A stretch of DNA of 37,550 bases, taken from Anaerolineales bacterium. GTDB taxonomy: Bacteria; Chloroflexota; Anaerolineae; 4572-78; NAK82. Shown here piece by piece: positions 15,513 to 23,404 of the stretch (within the stretch, counting starts at the first letter, position 1; the number at the start of each line of letters is the position of its first letter). The position numbers were made by a program, and so were the translations under genes. Under the pieces are notes generated by a model. That model was not told where the DNA came from. It saw nothing but the letters and a program-made list of their open reading frames with translations, and did not search any database. Where the stretch lies: positions 1-37,550 of the forward strand of contig JAHELX010000004.1 of the NCBI GenBank assembly GCA_024643945.1. The letters are read 5' to 3'.

Positions 15513-18176
15513 ATGGCCGAGACGGATAGGATTTTTGACCCCACTATGAAGACAATTTCCCGCTTTTCTTCTGGTATCTCTACTCCCAACATTCTACTCT
15601 GGTTCCTGATCCTGGCCTACATTGTTTTCTTCTCTGCTTATACTCTACAACGACACGCAACCTTCAATACCTTCGCAGCAGATCTCTCCTATATTGACCA
15701 GCCAATGTGGAACACGCTCCACGGCCATTTCCTGGAGCGCACCCTCGACGATCGGCAGGTGCCTCGCACAGCCGAGCACTTTGAGCCAATCATCGTTCCC
15801 ATCGCCTTCGTCTATTATCTGTGGGACGACGTGCGTGCCATTCTCATCGTCCAAACAGTCGCCCTGGCACTAGGTGCGTTGCCGGTGTATTGGATTGCGC
15901 GAGAGGCATTCACCTCGATCAAATCTCAATGGCTGCCCTTTGCCTTCGTCGTCGCTTATTTGATGTTCCCCGCCTTGCAGGCTGCCAACGTTGCCGACTT
16001 TCATGCCGATCCATTCGTCGTCGCCCCCCTCCTCTTTGCCTTCTGGTACGCCACACAGCGCAGGTACCGGACCATGTGGGCCTGGGCGATCGTCGCCATG
16101 CTGGTCAAAGAAAATCTGCCCACCCTCACCTTTATGCTGGGTCTGTACCTTTTCTTCGCTCCAGGGAATAGGGGATCAAGGGCTGAGGAATCAGATATCA
16201 GGAAATCAGGGCTTCAGAGTGTGAAATTTCCTCATTCCCTGATCTTCTCACTCCTTGATTTCCTGTTGACTGGGCGACGACTGCACGGCCTGGCGCTGAT
16301 GGTCGTCAGCCTGGCCTGGTTTTATGTAGCAACATTCCTCATCGTTGCACCATTGGCCCGCCAGGTTTATGGTACTGAGGGGCCGATCTACTTGTCCAGC
16401 CGCTACGCCGGCTTGGGGAACGGGTTGGCCGGGCTTTTGGCTCACCCGGGAAATACGCTGGCTCTGTTGCGCGAACCAGACAGGTTGCGTTATCTGGTCG
16501 GCCTGTTTGCCTCGGTCGGTTGGCTTGCACTGTTGGCGCCCGAATACTTGCTGCTGGGGCTGCCAGTGCTGGTCGCAAACACTCTGAGCAATTTCCCCGG
16601 TCAATACTCTGGCGAGCAACACTACTCGGCTCCCTTGGCCCCAGTTTTCATCATCGCCGCCATTTACGGCTTCCAGCGGCTTGTGCGGGGATTAAGCAAT
16701 GTCAATGGATTATTACCCCTACGCCTTTTTAGATGTAAGGGGATTCACAAGTGGAGAAGCAGATTCAGCGGATTATCCCGATTGAGCCTGCGGCGTTACC
16801 ACGCTACGACGTTTATAACTGTATGGCTGCTGGCCTGGTCCCTGGGCTATCATTATGTGCGCGGCTGGACGCCTCTGGCTCGCGACTTCGTTTGGCCACA
16901 GCGCACGCCCCATTATCAGTTGCTGGCTCGCTTTGCCGCCCAGATCCCTCCTAATGCTCCCCTTTCCACTACCCCGCCACTGCATCCCCATCTGGCTCAT
17001 CGGGAGAAAATCTACATCTTTCCCACTGTCGCCGACGCTGACTACGTGCTGCTCGATGTGGCGAGTCGCACCGACGTTCATCCCAACGACGTGCGAGCGA
17101 CCTTCGACGCCCTGGTTGAGTCGGGCGAATTTGAGGTGGTAGATGCAGCAGATGGGTACCTGTTGTTGAAAAGGGGGCAGGGGACGGGGGGTAAAGAGCA
17201 AGCTCTACCCAATGCCTTCTACGATTTTGCGCGCGTGCAAGATGCCCGGCCGCAATATCCGGCAATGATTGAGTTCGACAACCGGCTACGTTTTTTAGGG
17301 TATGACGTGGTGGACGATCCAAAATGGAGAGAGACCTCTCTGCGGCTGTATTGGCAAGTGCTAACCCCGCTCCCCGACAATCTTCGACTGTGGCCTTTTA
17401 TCTTCAGTGAGGATGGGGCCCTCATCGAAGATACCTCACAACGTCCGATGGTCGTTCCCCTCTGGTATCCGCTGTCACAGTGGCAGCCCGGTGAGATCAT
17501 CGTCACCAAGACGCTCCCCTGGGATTTGGGGCCACGCTTCAACATCGGCCTGACCGTCCTTAGAAGTGCCCCAGGAGCGCATGAGGAGGTTGACCCGGTC
17601 AGCGCCTTCGCTGATCCGACAAGGCGTCTTCCCATAACTTTCGCTGGTCCCGGCGTCATCCTCTTTCACGGCAATACCTGGGCTCAGGTCGGCGCCCTTG
17701 GTCGTAGTGGGCGTCACCTCGCTCTCGTATCCGACGATCTTTCTCTTTCCCCGTTTGATGTGACCTTCGCTAATGGCATCCGACTCACTAAATACCGAAT
17801 CTCAAATACTCAATCTCAGATCTCCAATTCTCCATCTCCAATGTCTATCATACTCCAGTGGCAGCTTACCACACGTATTTCCCGCGATTACACTATCTTC
17901 ATTCACCTGGTCGGCCCGGATGGAACCATCGTCACTCAGTCTGATGCCCGCCCCACTTGGGTCGTCCCGTGGCCTACTAACTTCTGGTCGCCTGACCAGC
18001 CAGTCCTCGACGGACACCGACTAGCGCTCCCACCGGATCTATCTCCCGGCCGTTACCAAGTGCAGGTGGGACTGTACTATTGGGAAAGTCTGGAACGGCT
18101 GCCCGTTCTAGACGAGACTATGCAGCAGAAAATCGGGGACCACGTAGTATTGGGTGAAATAAAGATCGAACCTTGA
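15513..18176 (+). CDS. DUF2079-family polytopic membrane protein with in-frame low-complexity inserts
   Basis: This 887-residue protein starts with one TM helix, followed by the DUF2079 signature region (ATFNTFAADLSYIDQPMWNT, then HFEPIIVPIAFVYYLW, and VADFHADPF). DUF2079 proteins are predicted GT-C-like integral membrane proteins. The C-terminal 330 residues are soluble and beta-rich. Several stretches look foreign to the fold: residues about 217-252, 395-425, 551-564 and 758-779. Their DNA is simple or inverted repeats, and they keep the frame open. The first contains a 10-bp inverted pair (16199-16208 and 16256-16265). The start may be ATG 15513 or ATG 15546. The gene is convergent with RNase D 19 bp downstream. 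Confidence 0.78.
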   Translation: MAETDRIFDPTMKTISRFSSGISTPNILLWFLILAYIVFFSAYTLQRHATFNTFAADLSYIDQPMWNTLHGHFLERTLDDRQVPRTAEHFEPIIVPIAFVYYLWDDVRAILIVQTVALALGALPVYWIAREAFTSIKSQWLPFAFVVAYLMFPALQAANVADFHADPFVVAPLLFAFWYATQRRYRTMWAWAIVAMLVKENLPTLTFMLGLYLFFAPGNRGSRAEESDIRKSGLQSVKFPHSLIFSLLDFLLTGRRLHGLALMVVSLAWFYVATFLIVAPLARQVYGTEGPIYLSSRYAGLGNGLAGLLAHPGNTLALLREPDRLRYLVGLFASVGWLALLAPEYLLLGLPVLVANTLSNFPGQYSGEQHYSAPLAPVFIIAAIYGFQRLVRGLSNVNGLLPLRLFRCKGIHKWRSRFSGLSRLSLRRYHATTFITVWLLAWSLGYHYVRGWTPLARDFVWPQRTPHYQLLARFAAQIPPNAPLSTTPPLHPHLAHREKIYIFPTVADADYVLLDVASRTDVHPNDVRATFDALVESGEFEVVDAADGYLLLKRGQGTGGKEQALPNAFYDFARVQDARPQYPAMIEFDNRLRFLGYDVVDDPKWRETSLRLYWQVLTPLPDNLRLWPFIFSEDGALIEDTSQRPMVVPLWYPLSQWQPGEIIVTKTLPWDLGPRFNIGLTVLRSAPGAHEEVDPVSAFADPTRRLPITFAGPGVILFHGNTWAQVGALGRSGRHLALVSDDLSLSPFDVTFANGIRLTKYRISNTQSQISNSPSPMSIILQWQLTTRISRDYTIFIHLVGPDGTIVTQSDARPTWVVPWPTNFWSPDQPVLDGHRLALPPDLSPGRYQVQVGLYYWESLERLPVLDETMQQKIGDHVVLGEIKIEP
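16163..16270. repeat. In-frame inverted low-complexity insert within DUF2079 gene
   Basis: A purine-rich half with GGGAATAGGGGATCAAGGG and GGAATCAG/GGAAATCAG variants is followed by a pyrimidine-rich half that repeats the same words on the other strand (CATTCCCTGATC, TTGATTTCCTG). The arms CAGGAAATCA (16199-16208) and TGATTTCCTG (16256-16265) match perfectly. It encodes a polar stretch not expected in a membrane protein and looks like an inserted repeat that happens to stay open. Confidence 0.55.
17785..17850. repeat. CT-rich degenerate tandem repeat within DUF2079 gene
   Basis: Variants of AATCTC, ATCTCC and CAATTCTCC recur about every 7-14 bp, encoding a Ser/Asn/Gln-rich stretch (RISNTQSQISNSPSPM). 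It interrupts a beta-rich domain between two normal-looking strands (FANGIRLTKY and IILQWQL), so the gene appears to have gained a simple repeat in frame. Confidence 0.5.
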
Positions 18177-18195
18177 AGCATTTCCCTTTCAATCA

Positions 18196-19356
18196 TCAGG
18201 AGAGTTGATCTTGCAGCACGTGCAGCAAATCCTTGCCGTAGGTCTGTCGCTGCCAGTCATCGAGATCCTCGACCTCGGCCAACGCTTTGGCGGTTCGAGG
18301 CGCATGTTTCGCCAATGCCATTAAAGTGCTGTTCGGGAGAATCACGTCGGGTTCTACCCTGCGTGCCTCGGCCACATCCTTGCGCCAGGCTCGCAGCGCT
18401 TCGTAACGCGCCAACGTCTCGTCACCGGGATGATGATTGCGATGGTTATGTGGATAAGAAGGGGGGGGCGCTTTGAGTCCTTTGGCAATCGTCTCTAGTA
18501 AACTATTGCCAGCGTGATGACTCATACGGTAGCTGAGGCCTTTGATCCGGCCCAAGGAACGCAGGTCGGTGGGGCGGCTCTGGGCCAGCCGGACAAGTGT
18601 TGCGTCATTGATAACTTTGAAGGGGGGACGATTGAGTTTCCGGGCGTATTCGTCACGAAAGATGTAGAGCTGGCGTAGCACTGCCTGCTCGATGGGGAGT
18701 AAGTCACGGGCTCCCCGTATGCGCCAGAAATCATTTGGATTGAAAACCTTGGGCGTCGGCTCGACTCGCGTTTGACGCTGAAATGCCTGCTGAGCCTCAA
18801 TCAGCCGATTTTTGGCCTGCAACTCGGGAACTTGCAGTTCACGTAGCGGCAACAGAAAGTGCGTGTCCAGCCGGGCGTAGTTCAGTGCCTCCTCCGGCAA
18901 GGGGCGAATTCCCCAGTTGTAACGCTGCATCCGTTTGTCCGGCCGTACGTTAAAACGGTCTTTCAGGATAGCTCCCAGCCCATATCGTTTCCAGCCCAGC
19001 ACGCGCGCAGCGATCATAGTGTCGAACAGGTTGACAAAAGTGAACCCATAATCTCGCTTGAGACACAGGATGTCGTATTCGGCGGCGTGGAATATCTTTT
19101 CACAGCGTGCATCAGCAAACATCTCACCTACGGGGGTCACGTCAACTGCCAGCGGGTCTACCAGGTAGTCAACGCCGGGGATGGAAAATTGGATCAAGCA
19201 CACTTTTTCAAAGTACACATATAGGCTGTCCGACTCGGTGTCAACGGCCAGGGTGGGTGAGTCACGCAGGCTGACAAGCATCTCATTCAGGGCCAATGAG
19301 GTATCTATCCAAACGTAAGGCGTTTCAGTTTTCGAATGTGCCAATTGAGCCTCCAT
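18196..19356 (-). CDS. rnd: Ribonuclease D (DEDDy exonuclease with HRDC domains)
   Basis: This 386-residue protein is predicted to be a 3'-5' exoribonuclease acting on tRNA precursors and other structured RNAs. All DEDDy residues are visible: Asp39 and Glu41 in VDTESD, Asp95 in HAAEYDILCLK, and Tyr160 with Asp164 in YARLDTHF. The region after residue 205 contains two HRDC-like helical domains, as in E. coli RNase D (length about 375). ATG 19356 has a GAGG directly abutting it. A TTG at 19341 is preceded by GGAGG at 5 bp, so the true start may be 15 bp inside. It is the only minus-strand gene in the window and separates the glycan and signalling loci. Confidence 0.9.
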   Translation of the reverse strand: MEAQLAHSKTETPYVWIDTSLALNEMLVSLRDSPTLAVDTESDSLYVYFEKVCLIQFSIPGVDYLVDPLAVDVTPVGEMFADARCEKIFHAAEYDILCLKRDYGFTFVNLFDTMIAARVLGWKRYGLGAILKDRFNVRPDKRMQRYNWGIRPLPEEALNYARLDTHFLLPLRELQVPELQAKNRLIEAQQAFQRQTRVEPTPKVFNPNDFWRIRGARDLLPIEQAVLRQLYIFRDEYARKLNRPPFKVINDATLVRLAQSRPTDLRSLGRIKGLSYRMSHHAGNSLLETIAKGLKAPPPSYPHNHRNHHPGDETLARYEALRAWRKDVAEARRVEPDVILPNSTLMALAKHAPRTAKALAEVEDLDDWQRQTYGKDLLHVLQDQLS

Positions 19357-19519
19357 CCTCAATTCGGTGTCTTTGTAATGGAATCAAGCATACCGCTGAC
19401 GGTATATGTATATGATACCCGCGTTAGTCAAAACTGCCAAGATTGAGCGGCGCCTGAAAAATACTTGGTTGCCAAGACCTCAGAGCTTGGGACTATCTTC
19501 TTATTGTGATTCTGTGGCT

Positions 19520-19548
19520 CCTGGTGATATAGTATAAATTACACCAGG
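19520..19548. repeat. Interrupted palindrome around an AT-rich core
   Basis: CCTGGTG (19520-19526) and CACCAGG (19542-19548) flank a 15-bp AT-rich core containing TATAGTATAAA. The arrangement looks like a repressor site spanning a -10 element, with a possible -35 at 19504-19509 (TTGTGA, 18-bp spacing). It is a candidate only. Confidence 0.35.
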
Positions 19549-19621
19549 TTTTAAGGTTTAGAGAGTCAGGGGGCTCCGGTGCGAAAGGAGATCGTTCAGA
19601 TCTTTAGGGTGCTAAAAGAGA

Positions 19622-19650
19622 TTGACTTAAGAGATGAGAGAGGGTATAAT
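19622..19650 (+). promoter_or_regulatory. Strong sigma70-type promoter for the DUF4388/GTPase genes
   Basis: TTGACT at 19622-19627, a 17-bp spacer, and TATAAT at 19645-19650 differ from the consensus by a single base. Transcription would begin about 160 bp upstream of ATG 19817. Confidence 0.75.
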
Positions 19651-19673
19651 TGACCCATCTGGTGGCTGGGGTT

Positions 19674-19701
19674 TTGGACGCGATCCTGCACCTCGTATAA
19701 T
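19674..19701 (+). promoter_or_regulatory. Second, weaker promoter candidate
   Basis: TATAAT at 19696-19701 is a perfect -10, but the -35 candidate (TTGGAC at 19674-19679, 16-bp spacer) is poor. Together with the upstream promoter it would form a tandem pair driving the DUF4388 gene. Confidence 0.4.
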
Positions 19702-19816
19702 TTTTCACAGGTATTCATATCTTTTTAACCCAAGGTAGTTTCGGCGGGAAATATCCCCGGATGGCATCACTCTGAGGCCAACCAGCCTGCAGATTCCGCA
19801 CTGAGGACAAGAAGCG

Positions 19817-20650
19817 ATGGCATTAAAGGGAAATCTGCGCGACTTTAGCACCACACAGCTCCTCAATTTAGTCAACCTGGCTCGCAAGACTGGACTGTTG
19901 ACCATCCAGCGCTCAGCAGGTACTGCTGCTCGGCTGTATTTTAGGGAAGGCAAACTCATTCACGCCAATACGGGCAGTGAAGATGGTCATTTGGCTGATA
20001 TGCTTCTCAAAGCGGGCAAGCTTTCTGCTGAGCAGGCAAAGATGATTCAGACCCGGGCGGAGATGCGCAGCGACAAACAGCTTGGCCTGGCTCTAATGAA
20101 CGCTGGTTATGTGACGCAAGACGACATTGTCCAAAGCGTCAAAAACTATATGCTGGACATCGTCTATACACTATTCAGTTGGAACGAAGGTCAATTCCAA
20201 TTCGATCAGAATATATTGCCTTCAGATGACCGTATTGCTGTGCCCATTAGCCTTGAAAATGTGATCATGGAGGGCAGTCGTCGTGTTCAGGAGAGTGAAC
20301 GGCTACAAGACGAATTGCCCGACCTGACCAGTATTGCCTTACGGTTCACCGACAATCCCGACGCACGCTTGCGGAATGTCAATCTGAGTGTGGAGGAGTG
20401 GCGGGTGATTTCGTTCATCAACCCTCGAAACACGATCAAGCAGATTGCACAATCGAACAATATGGGCGATTTTCAGATCCGCAAGATCGTCTATGGTATG
20501 TTGCAAGCCGGGCTGGTGGAACTGACGCGACCGGAAGGAATGGCTATATCGAGTGCTGTAGCTGGTAGCCGTCGACGTGGGGTGGAGAAGCCACCGGCGG
20601 TCAAGCGTAACGTGGTCGAGCGGTTGATCGACCGCATCAAGCGTATTTAA
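19817..20650 (+). CDS. DUF4388 (PATAN-like) regulatory protein
   Basis: This is a 277-residue soluble protein. Residues 1-100 match the DUF4388/PATAN domain: MALKGNLRDFSTTQLLNLVN, followed by KTGLLTIQR, ARLYFREGKLIHA and a helical part with DMLLKAGKLS. A second helical and winged-like region follows (residues about 190-245, IKQIAQSNNMGDFQIRKIVYGMLQAGLVEL), and the tail is basic. In cyanobacteria PATAN domains occur in phototaxis regulators (PatA/PixG), and in myxobacteria and Chloroflexota DUF4388 proteins occur beside MglA-type GTPases. A GAGGA sequence lies before ATG 19817. It is likely the first gene of a module with the GTPase and roadblock genes, though gaps of about 117 bp separate them. 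Confidence 0.85.
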   Translation: MALKGNLRDFSTTQLLNLVNLARKTGLLTIQRSAGTAARLYFREGKLIHANTGSEDGHLADMLLKAGKLSAEQAKMIQTRAEMRSDKQLGLALMNAGYVTQDDIVQSVKNYMLDIVYTLFSWNEGQFQFDQNILPSDDRIAVPISLENVIMEGSRRVQESERLQDELPDLTSIALRFTDNPDARLRNVNLSVEEWRVISFINPRNTIKQIAQSNNMGDFQIRKIVYGMLQAGLVELTRPEGMAISSAVAGSRRRGVEKPPAVKRNVVERLIDRIKRI

Positions 20651-20691
20651 TCTCTGCGCCGGACGCCCGTAGGCGATATACACTTGTGGCT

Positions 20692-20719
20692 AGGTACTCT
20701 GAGTGCCGGTACCTTATTT
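20692..20719 (+). terminator. Weak hairpin after the DUF4388 gene
   Basis: AGGTAC (20692-20697) pairs with GTACCT (20709-20714) over an 11-nt loop, followed by TATTTC. The T-run is poor, so it may be a partial terminator or an RNA-processing site that sets relative levels of the DUF4388 and GTPase products. Confidence 0.25.
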
Positions 20720-20767
20720 CTAATTCTCTCGATGCTCTAAAAGCCATTATCTGAGGCAGGTCGATCT

Positions 20768-21304
20768 ATGCAAACCGTCAAGATGGTCATCACAGGCCCT
20801 TTCAGTGCCGGCAAGACCGAGTTCATCCGCAGTATCAGTGAAATTGACGTAATATCCACTGAGCGCAAAATCAGTAGCGAAGCCGAACGCGTGAAGGAAG
20901 AGACTACCGTCGCCATGGATTTCGGTCGCATCACGGTGGATGACGATTTGGTGCTATATCTCTTTGGCACACCGGGTCAGCGTCGCTTCGACTTTATGTG
21001 GGAGATTCTGTCGGAAGGGATGTTGGGTTTTATCGTACTCATTGATAGTGTCCGGCCTGAGACCTTCCGAGAAGCCAAGCACATCTTAGAAATCTTCCGT
21101 AGTTACGCACCGACGCCCTACGTAGTAGCCGCCAATAAGCAAGATCTGCCTGATGCTTGGTCATCTGAAGACTTGCGTATTGCCCTCAAGATAGACTCAA
21201 ACATAAAGGTCCTGCCCTGTGTGGCCACAGACAAAGAGCAAGTAAAGAACGTTTTATTGGAATTACTCTACTCGATCCTTGAAATTATGGAAGAAGAGTC
21301 ATAG
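20768..21304 (+). CDS. Small Ras/Arf-like GTPase (MglA-like)
   Basis: This is a 178-residue single-domain GTPase. The P-loop is GPFSAGKT (10-17), a switch I threonine is present in EETTVAMDFG (44-53), the G3 motif is FGTPGQ (66-71), and the G4 motif is NKQD (123-126). The usual G3 aspartate is replaced by Gly67, a feature also seen in related prokaryotic Arf-like GTPases. MglA proteins control cell polarity and gliding in Myxococcus. Here the GTPase sits between a DUF4388 gene and a roadblock gene, the latter being the usual partner or GAP family. A role in polarity, motility or surface organisation is inferred from that context. Confidence 0.88.
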   Translation: MQTVKMVITGPFSAGKTEFIRSISEIDVISTERKISSEAERVKEETTVAMDFGRITVDDDLVLYLFGTPGQRRFDFMWEILSEGMLGFIVLIDSVRPETFREAKHILEIFRSYAPTPYVVAANKQDLPDAWSSEDLRIALKIDSNIKVLPCVATDKEQVKNVLLELLYSILEIMEEES

Positions 21305-21320
21305 TGGACCACTAACGGGG

Positions 21321-21354
21321 CTGACTTGTCCTCAAAGCGTACTTTACAGGTCAG
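21321..21354 (+). other. Hairpin between GTPase and roadblock genes
   Basis: CTGACTTGT (21321-21329) pairs with ACAGGTCAG (21346-21354), with one G-U pair and a 16-nt loop. There is no T-run after it. It may stabilise the upstream message or reduce read-through. Confidence 0.3.
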
Positions 21355-21421
21355 GCACTCTCTAAGGGGCCTACCTAAGCAAAGTGATCCATATAGCTAA
21401 TCGGGGCGTGCGTTGGGGGCT

Positions 21422-21796
21422 ATGGCTAATCGTAAGCGGAAGCCGTCAAGGCAGACGGCCTTGGAACGGACTTTGAGAACGCTAATACAAGAGGGGCAGT
21501 TCCGTGGGGCTGTGGTAGCCTCGATTGACGGGCTGCCACTGGCAATGGCGGGACGCAGCGCCGATAAAGAGTTGATGGCTGGCGTGGCTGCCTGGCTCAA
21601 GGAATTTGCCGAGCGTACTCACATCTCGTTGGATGAGATTGTGGCTCGCGACACCAAAGGCAACCGGATTGTCAGTCGTTATTTCAGCGTCGGCAATGAC
21701 CCATTGTTGTTGGCCGTTAGTATCCCGCCCCGGAGAGCGCATCGACGGCTGATCAACACAGCCATTAGAGAGATTCAACGCATTTGGGAAACGTAA
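21422..21796 (+). CDS. Roadblock/LC7-domain protein (MglB-like)
   Basis: This 124-residue protein has a basic N-terminal extension of about 15 residues followed by a roadblock/longin-type domain: a helix (ALERTLRTLIQEGQ), then strands RGAVVASIDGLPLAMAG, a helix MAGVAAWLKEFAERT, and C-terminal strands ending in LLLAVSIPPRR. Roadblock proteins bind small GTPases and, in MglB, act as GTPase-activating partners. The gene lies downstream of an MglA-like GTPase, which supports that pairing. I choose ATG 21422. An in-frame TTG at 21413 is possible but less likely. Confidence 0.82.
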   Translation: MANRKRKPSRQTALERTLRTLIQEGQFRGAVVASIDGLPLAMAGRSADKELMAGVAAWLKEFAERTHISLDEIVARDTKGNRIVSRYFSVGNDPLLLAVSIPPRRAHRRLINTAIREIQRIWET

Positions 21797-21870
21797 AGCA
21801 TGTCCTGAATCAGTCAGCAGCGATAAAACGCCGATAGGAGTGAGTCTTCTCGTTATCCAGTGGCCAGCCC

Positions 21871-22656
21871 ATGAGCTCGATCGTTACAGACCAAGGCATT
21901 GTACATTATGAAACTTACGGACAGGGCCAACCTGTAATTCTGCTTCACGGGTGGTTAGGCTCTTGGGGCTACTGGCTCGACACGATGGAGGCCCTGGGAC
22001 ACAACTATCGCTTATATGCCCTCGACTTTTGGGGATTTGGCGACTCTGGAAAACGCCGTGATCGGTACTTGATTGGCGATTTCGTTGACCTGGTTGATCA
22101 ATTTATGGATCGGCTGGGGATCGTGCAAGCTCCAATTGTCGGACACTCAATGGGAGGTACGGTAGCTCTTAGTTTGGCCTTGAGCCGGCCTAAGCGTGTG
22201 TGCAAAGTGGTCGTGGTGGGTTCACCTGTGGTAGGCGATTCGTTGAACATCTTTTTGCGTCTGGCTGGCCGTCCCTGGATCGCCTACGTGGTCTGGCAAA
22301 TGCCAATGGCTCTACGATGGGGAATCAAGCTCTTCTCACCCAAAATCACCCGAGAATGGCGCAAATGGTACAATATGCAAATCCAAGATCTATCGAGGAC
22401 GACGTTGGAAGCCTTTTTTTCCAGCATTGGCTCATTACGCCGCGTTGACCTGCGGCCGAAGTTGAGTGTGCTGCATACCCCGGTAATGAGTGTTAATGGC
22501 GTCGGTGACAATGTGGTCAATCCCAATCAGGCAGCTATCATCAAGCGTTATGTCTCGGGAGCCCGCATCGAGATGATGGCCCATTCGCGCCATTTTCCTA
22601 TGCTCGATGAGCCAGAGGTATTTAATGAACGGCTTCACTCTTTTTTAAGAAATTGA
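21871..22656 (+). CDS. Alpha/beta hydrolase (copy A of hydrolase/V4R module)
   Basis: This is a 261-residue soluble hydrolase with no signal peptide. The oxyanion region is LLHGWLGSW (24-32), the nucleophile elbow is GHSMGG with Ser93, the acid is probably Asp213 in NGVGDNVV, and the histidine is His241 in SRHFPML. It is the same length as the hydrolase at 35836 and strongly similar throughout the first 100 residues and around the histidine, so the two are paralogues. Both are followed by a V4R-domain gene. The substrate is unknown: an ester, lactone or thioester of a hydrophobic compound would fit the V4R partner, but that is inference. Confidence 0.88.
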   Translation: MSSIVTDQGIVHYETYGQGQPVILLHGWLGSWGYWLDTMEALGHNYRLYALDFWGFGDSGKRRDRYLIGDFVDLVDQFMDRLGIVQAPIVGHSMGGTVALSLALSRPKRVCKVVVVGSPVVGDSLNIFLRLAGRPWIAYVVWQMPMALRWGIKLFSPKITREWRKWYNMQIQDLSRTTLEAFFSSIGSLRRVDLRPKLSVLHTPVMSVNGVGDNVVNPNQAAIIKRYVSGARIEMMAHSRHFPMLDEPEVFNERLHSFLRN

Positions 22657-22706
22657 CAAATGAACTCTTTCGTCGTCGCATCTCCATAAAAACCGGACCT
22701 TGCGCT

Positions 22707-23348
22707 ATGCCCACCGAGAACTTGTCAGAGACAAGCGGGTTTTACTATCCTAATAATATGGGACGCATTGTGCTCCAGGCACTGGAAGAGGTGATGGGGC
22801 GTAATGGCGTTAACGCTTTGCTGACACTTGCCAAGCTTCGGCATCTGGTCAACAACTTTCCGCCCAACAACTTGGAAAAAGGCTTTCGCTTCGAAGATTT
22901 CGGGGCTATTACGCAGGCCTTGGACGATATGTATGGCCCTCGAGGCGGGCGCGGGTTGGGCACCCGAGCTGGGCGGGCTGCTTTTAAGTACGCACTCAGA
23001 GAGTTCGGTGCTGTGCTCGGCATTGCGGACCTGGCTTTCCGACTTTTACCCTTAGGTATGAAAATGAAAGTCGGCATCAATACCTTTGCCGAAACCTTTA
23101 ACAAGTTCTCGGATCAGGTAGTCCGGCTGGAGGAAGACGAAGAGCACTTCATTTGGGTCATCGAGCGTTGCCCGGTGTGCTGGGGCCGCACGACAGAGGC
23201 GCCATGCTGTCACGCGGCTGTCGGGATTTTACAGGAGGGAGCACATTGGCTGAGCGGCGGCAAGAGTTTTCGTGTAGAAGAAGTGGAGTGCATTGCTGCT
23301 GGTGCTGAAACCTGTAAAATATTAGTGGACAAACGACCGCTCGATTGA
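22707..23348 (+). CDS. V4R (4-vinyl reductase) domain protein, copy A
   Basis: This 213-residue protein has an N-terminal helical part with a PPNN motif (NNFPPNNLEKGF) and a YGPRGGRGL turn. A C-terminal V4R-type domain follows, with cysteines in CPVC, in APCCH and in the final VECIAAGAETCKI strand-turn-strand. V4R domains occur in BchJ and in the ligand-sensing part of XylR/DmpR-type regulators, and they bind hydrophobic small molecules or metal. The Cys pattern suggests a metal site. ATG 22707 aligns with the start of the paralogue at 36911. A TTG at 22653 would overlap the hydrolase stop. It is probably co-transcribed with the hydrolase. Confidence 0.75.
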   Translation: MPTENLSETSGFYYPNNMGRIVLQALEEVMGRNGVNALLTLAKLRHLVNNFPPNNLEKGFRFEDFGAITQALDDMYGPRGGRGLGTRAGRAAFKYALREFGAVLGIADLAFRLLPLGMKMKVGINTFAETFNKFSDQVVRLEEDEEHFIWVIERCPVCWGRTTEAPCCHAAVGILQEGAHWLSGGKSFRVEEVECIAAGAETCKILVDKRPLD

Positions 23349-23404
23349 TCGCTTGCCCTTTATACTCAATAACTTGTTTCGTTGTTACTGAATCTGACCA
23401 ACAG

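Larger units (their letters stand above)
19357..19816. other. Intergenic regulatory region between RNase D and the DUF4388 gene
   Basis: This 460-bp region has no gene. Near RNase D is a hairpin, ATACCG-CTGA-CGGTAT (19390-19405). Farther on are several short inverted repeats: CTTGG/CCAAG near 19465-19475, CCTGGTG/CACCAGG at 19520-19548, and AGATC/GATCT at 19589-19603. One strong sigma70-type promoter and a second, weaker candidate point toward the DUF4388 gene. I see no tRNA or small RNA gene that I could name. Confidence 0.6.
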
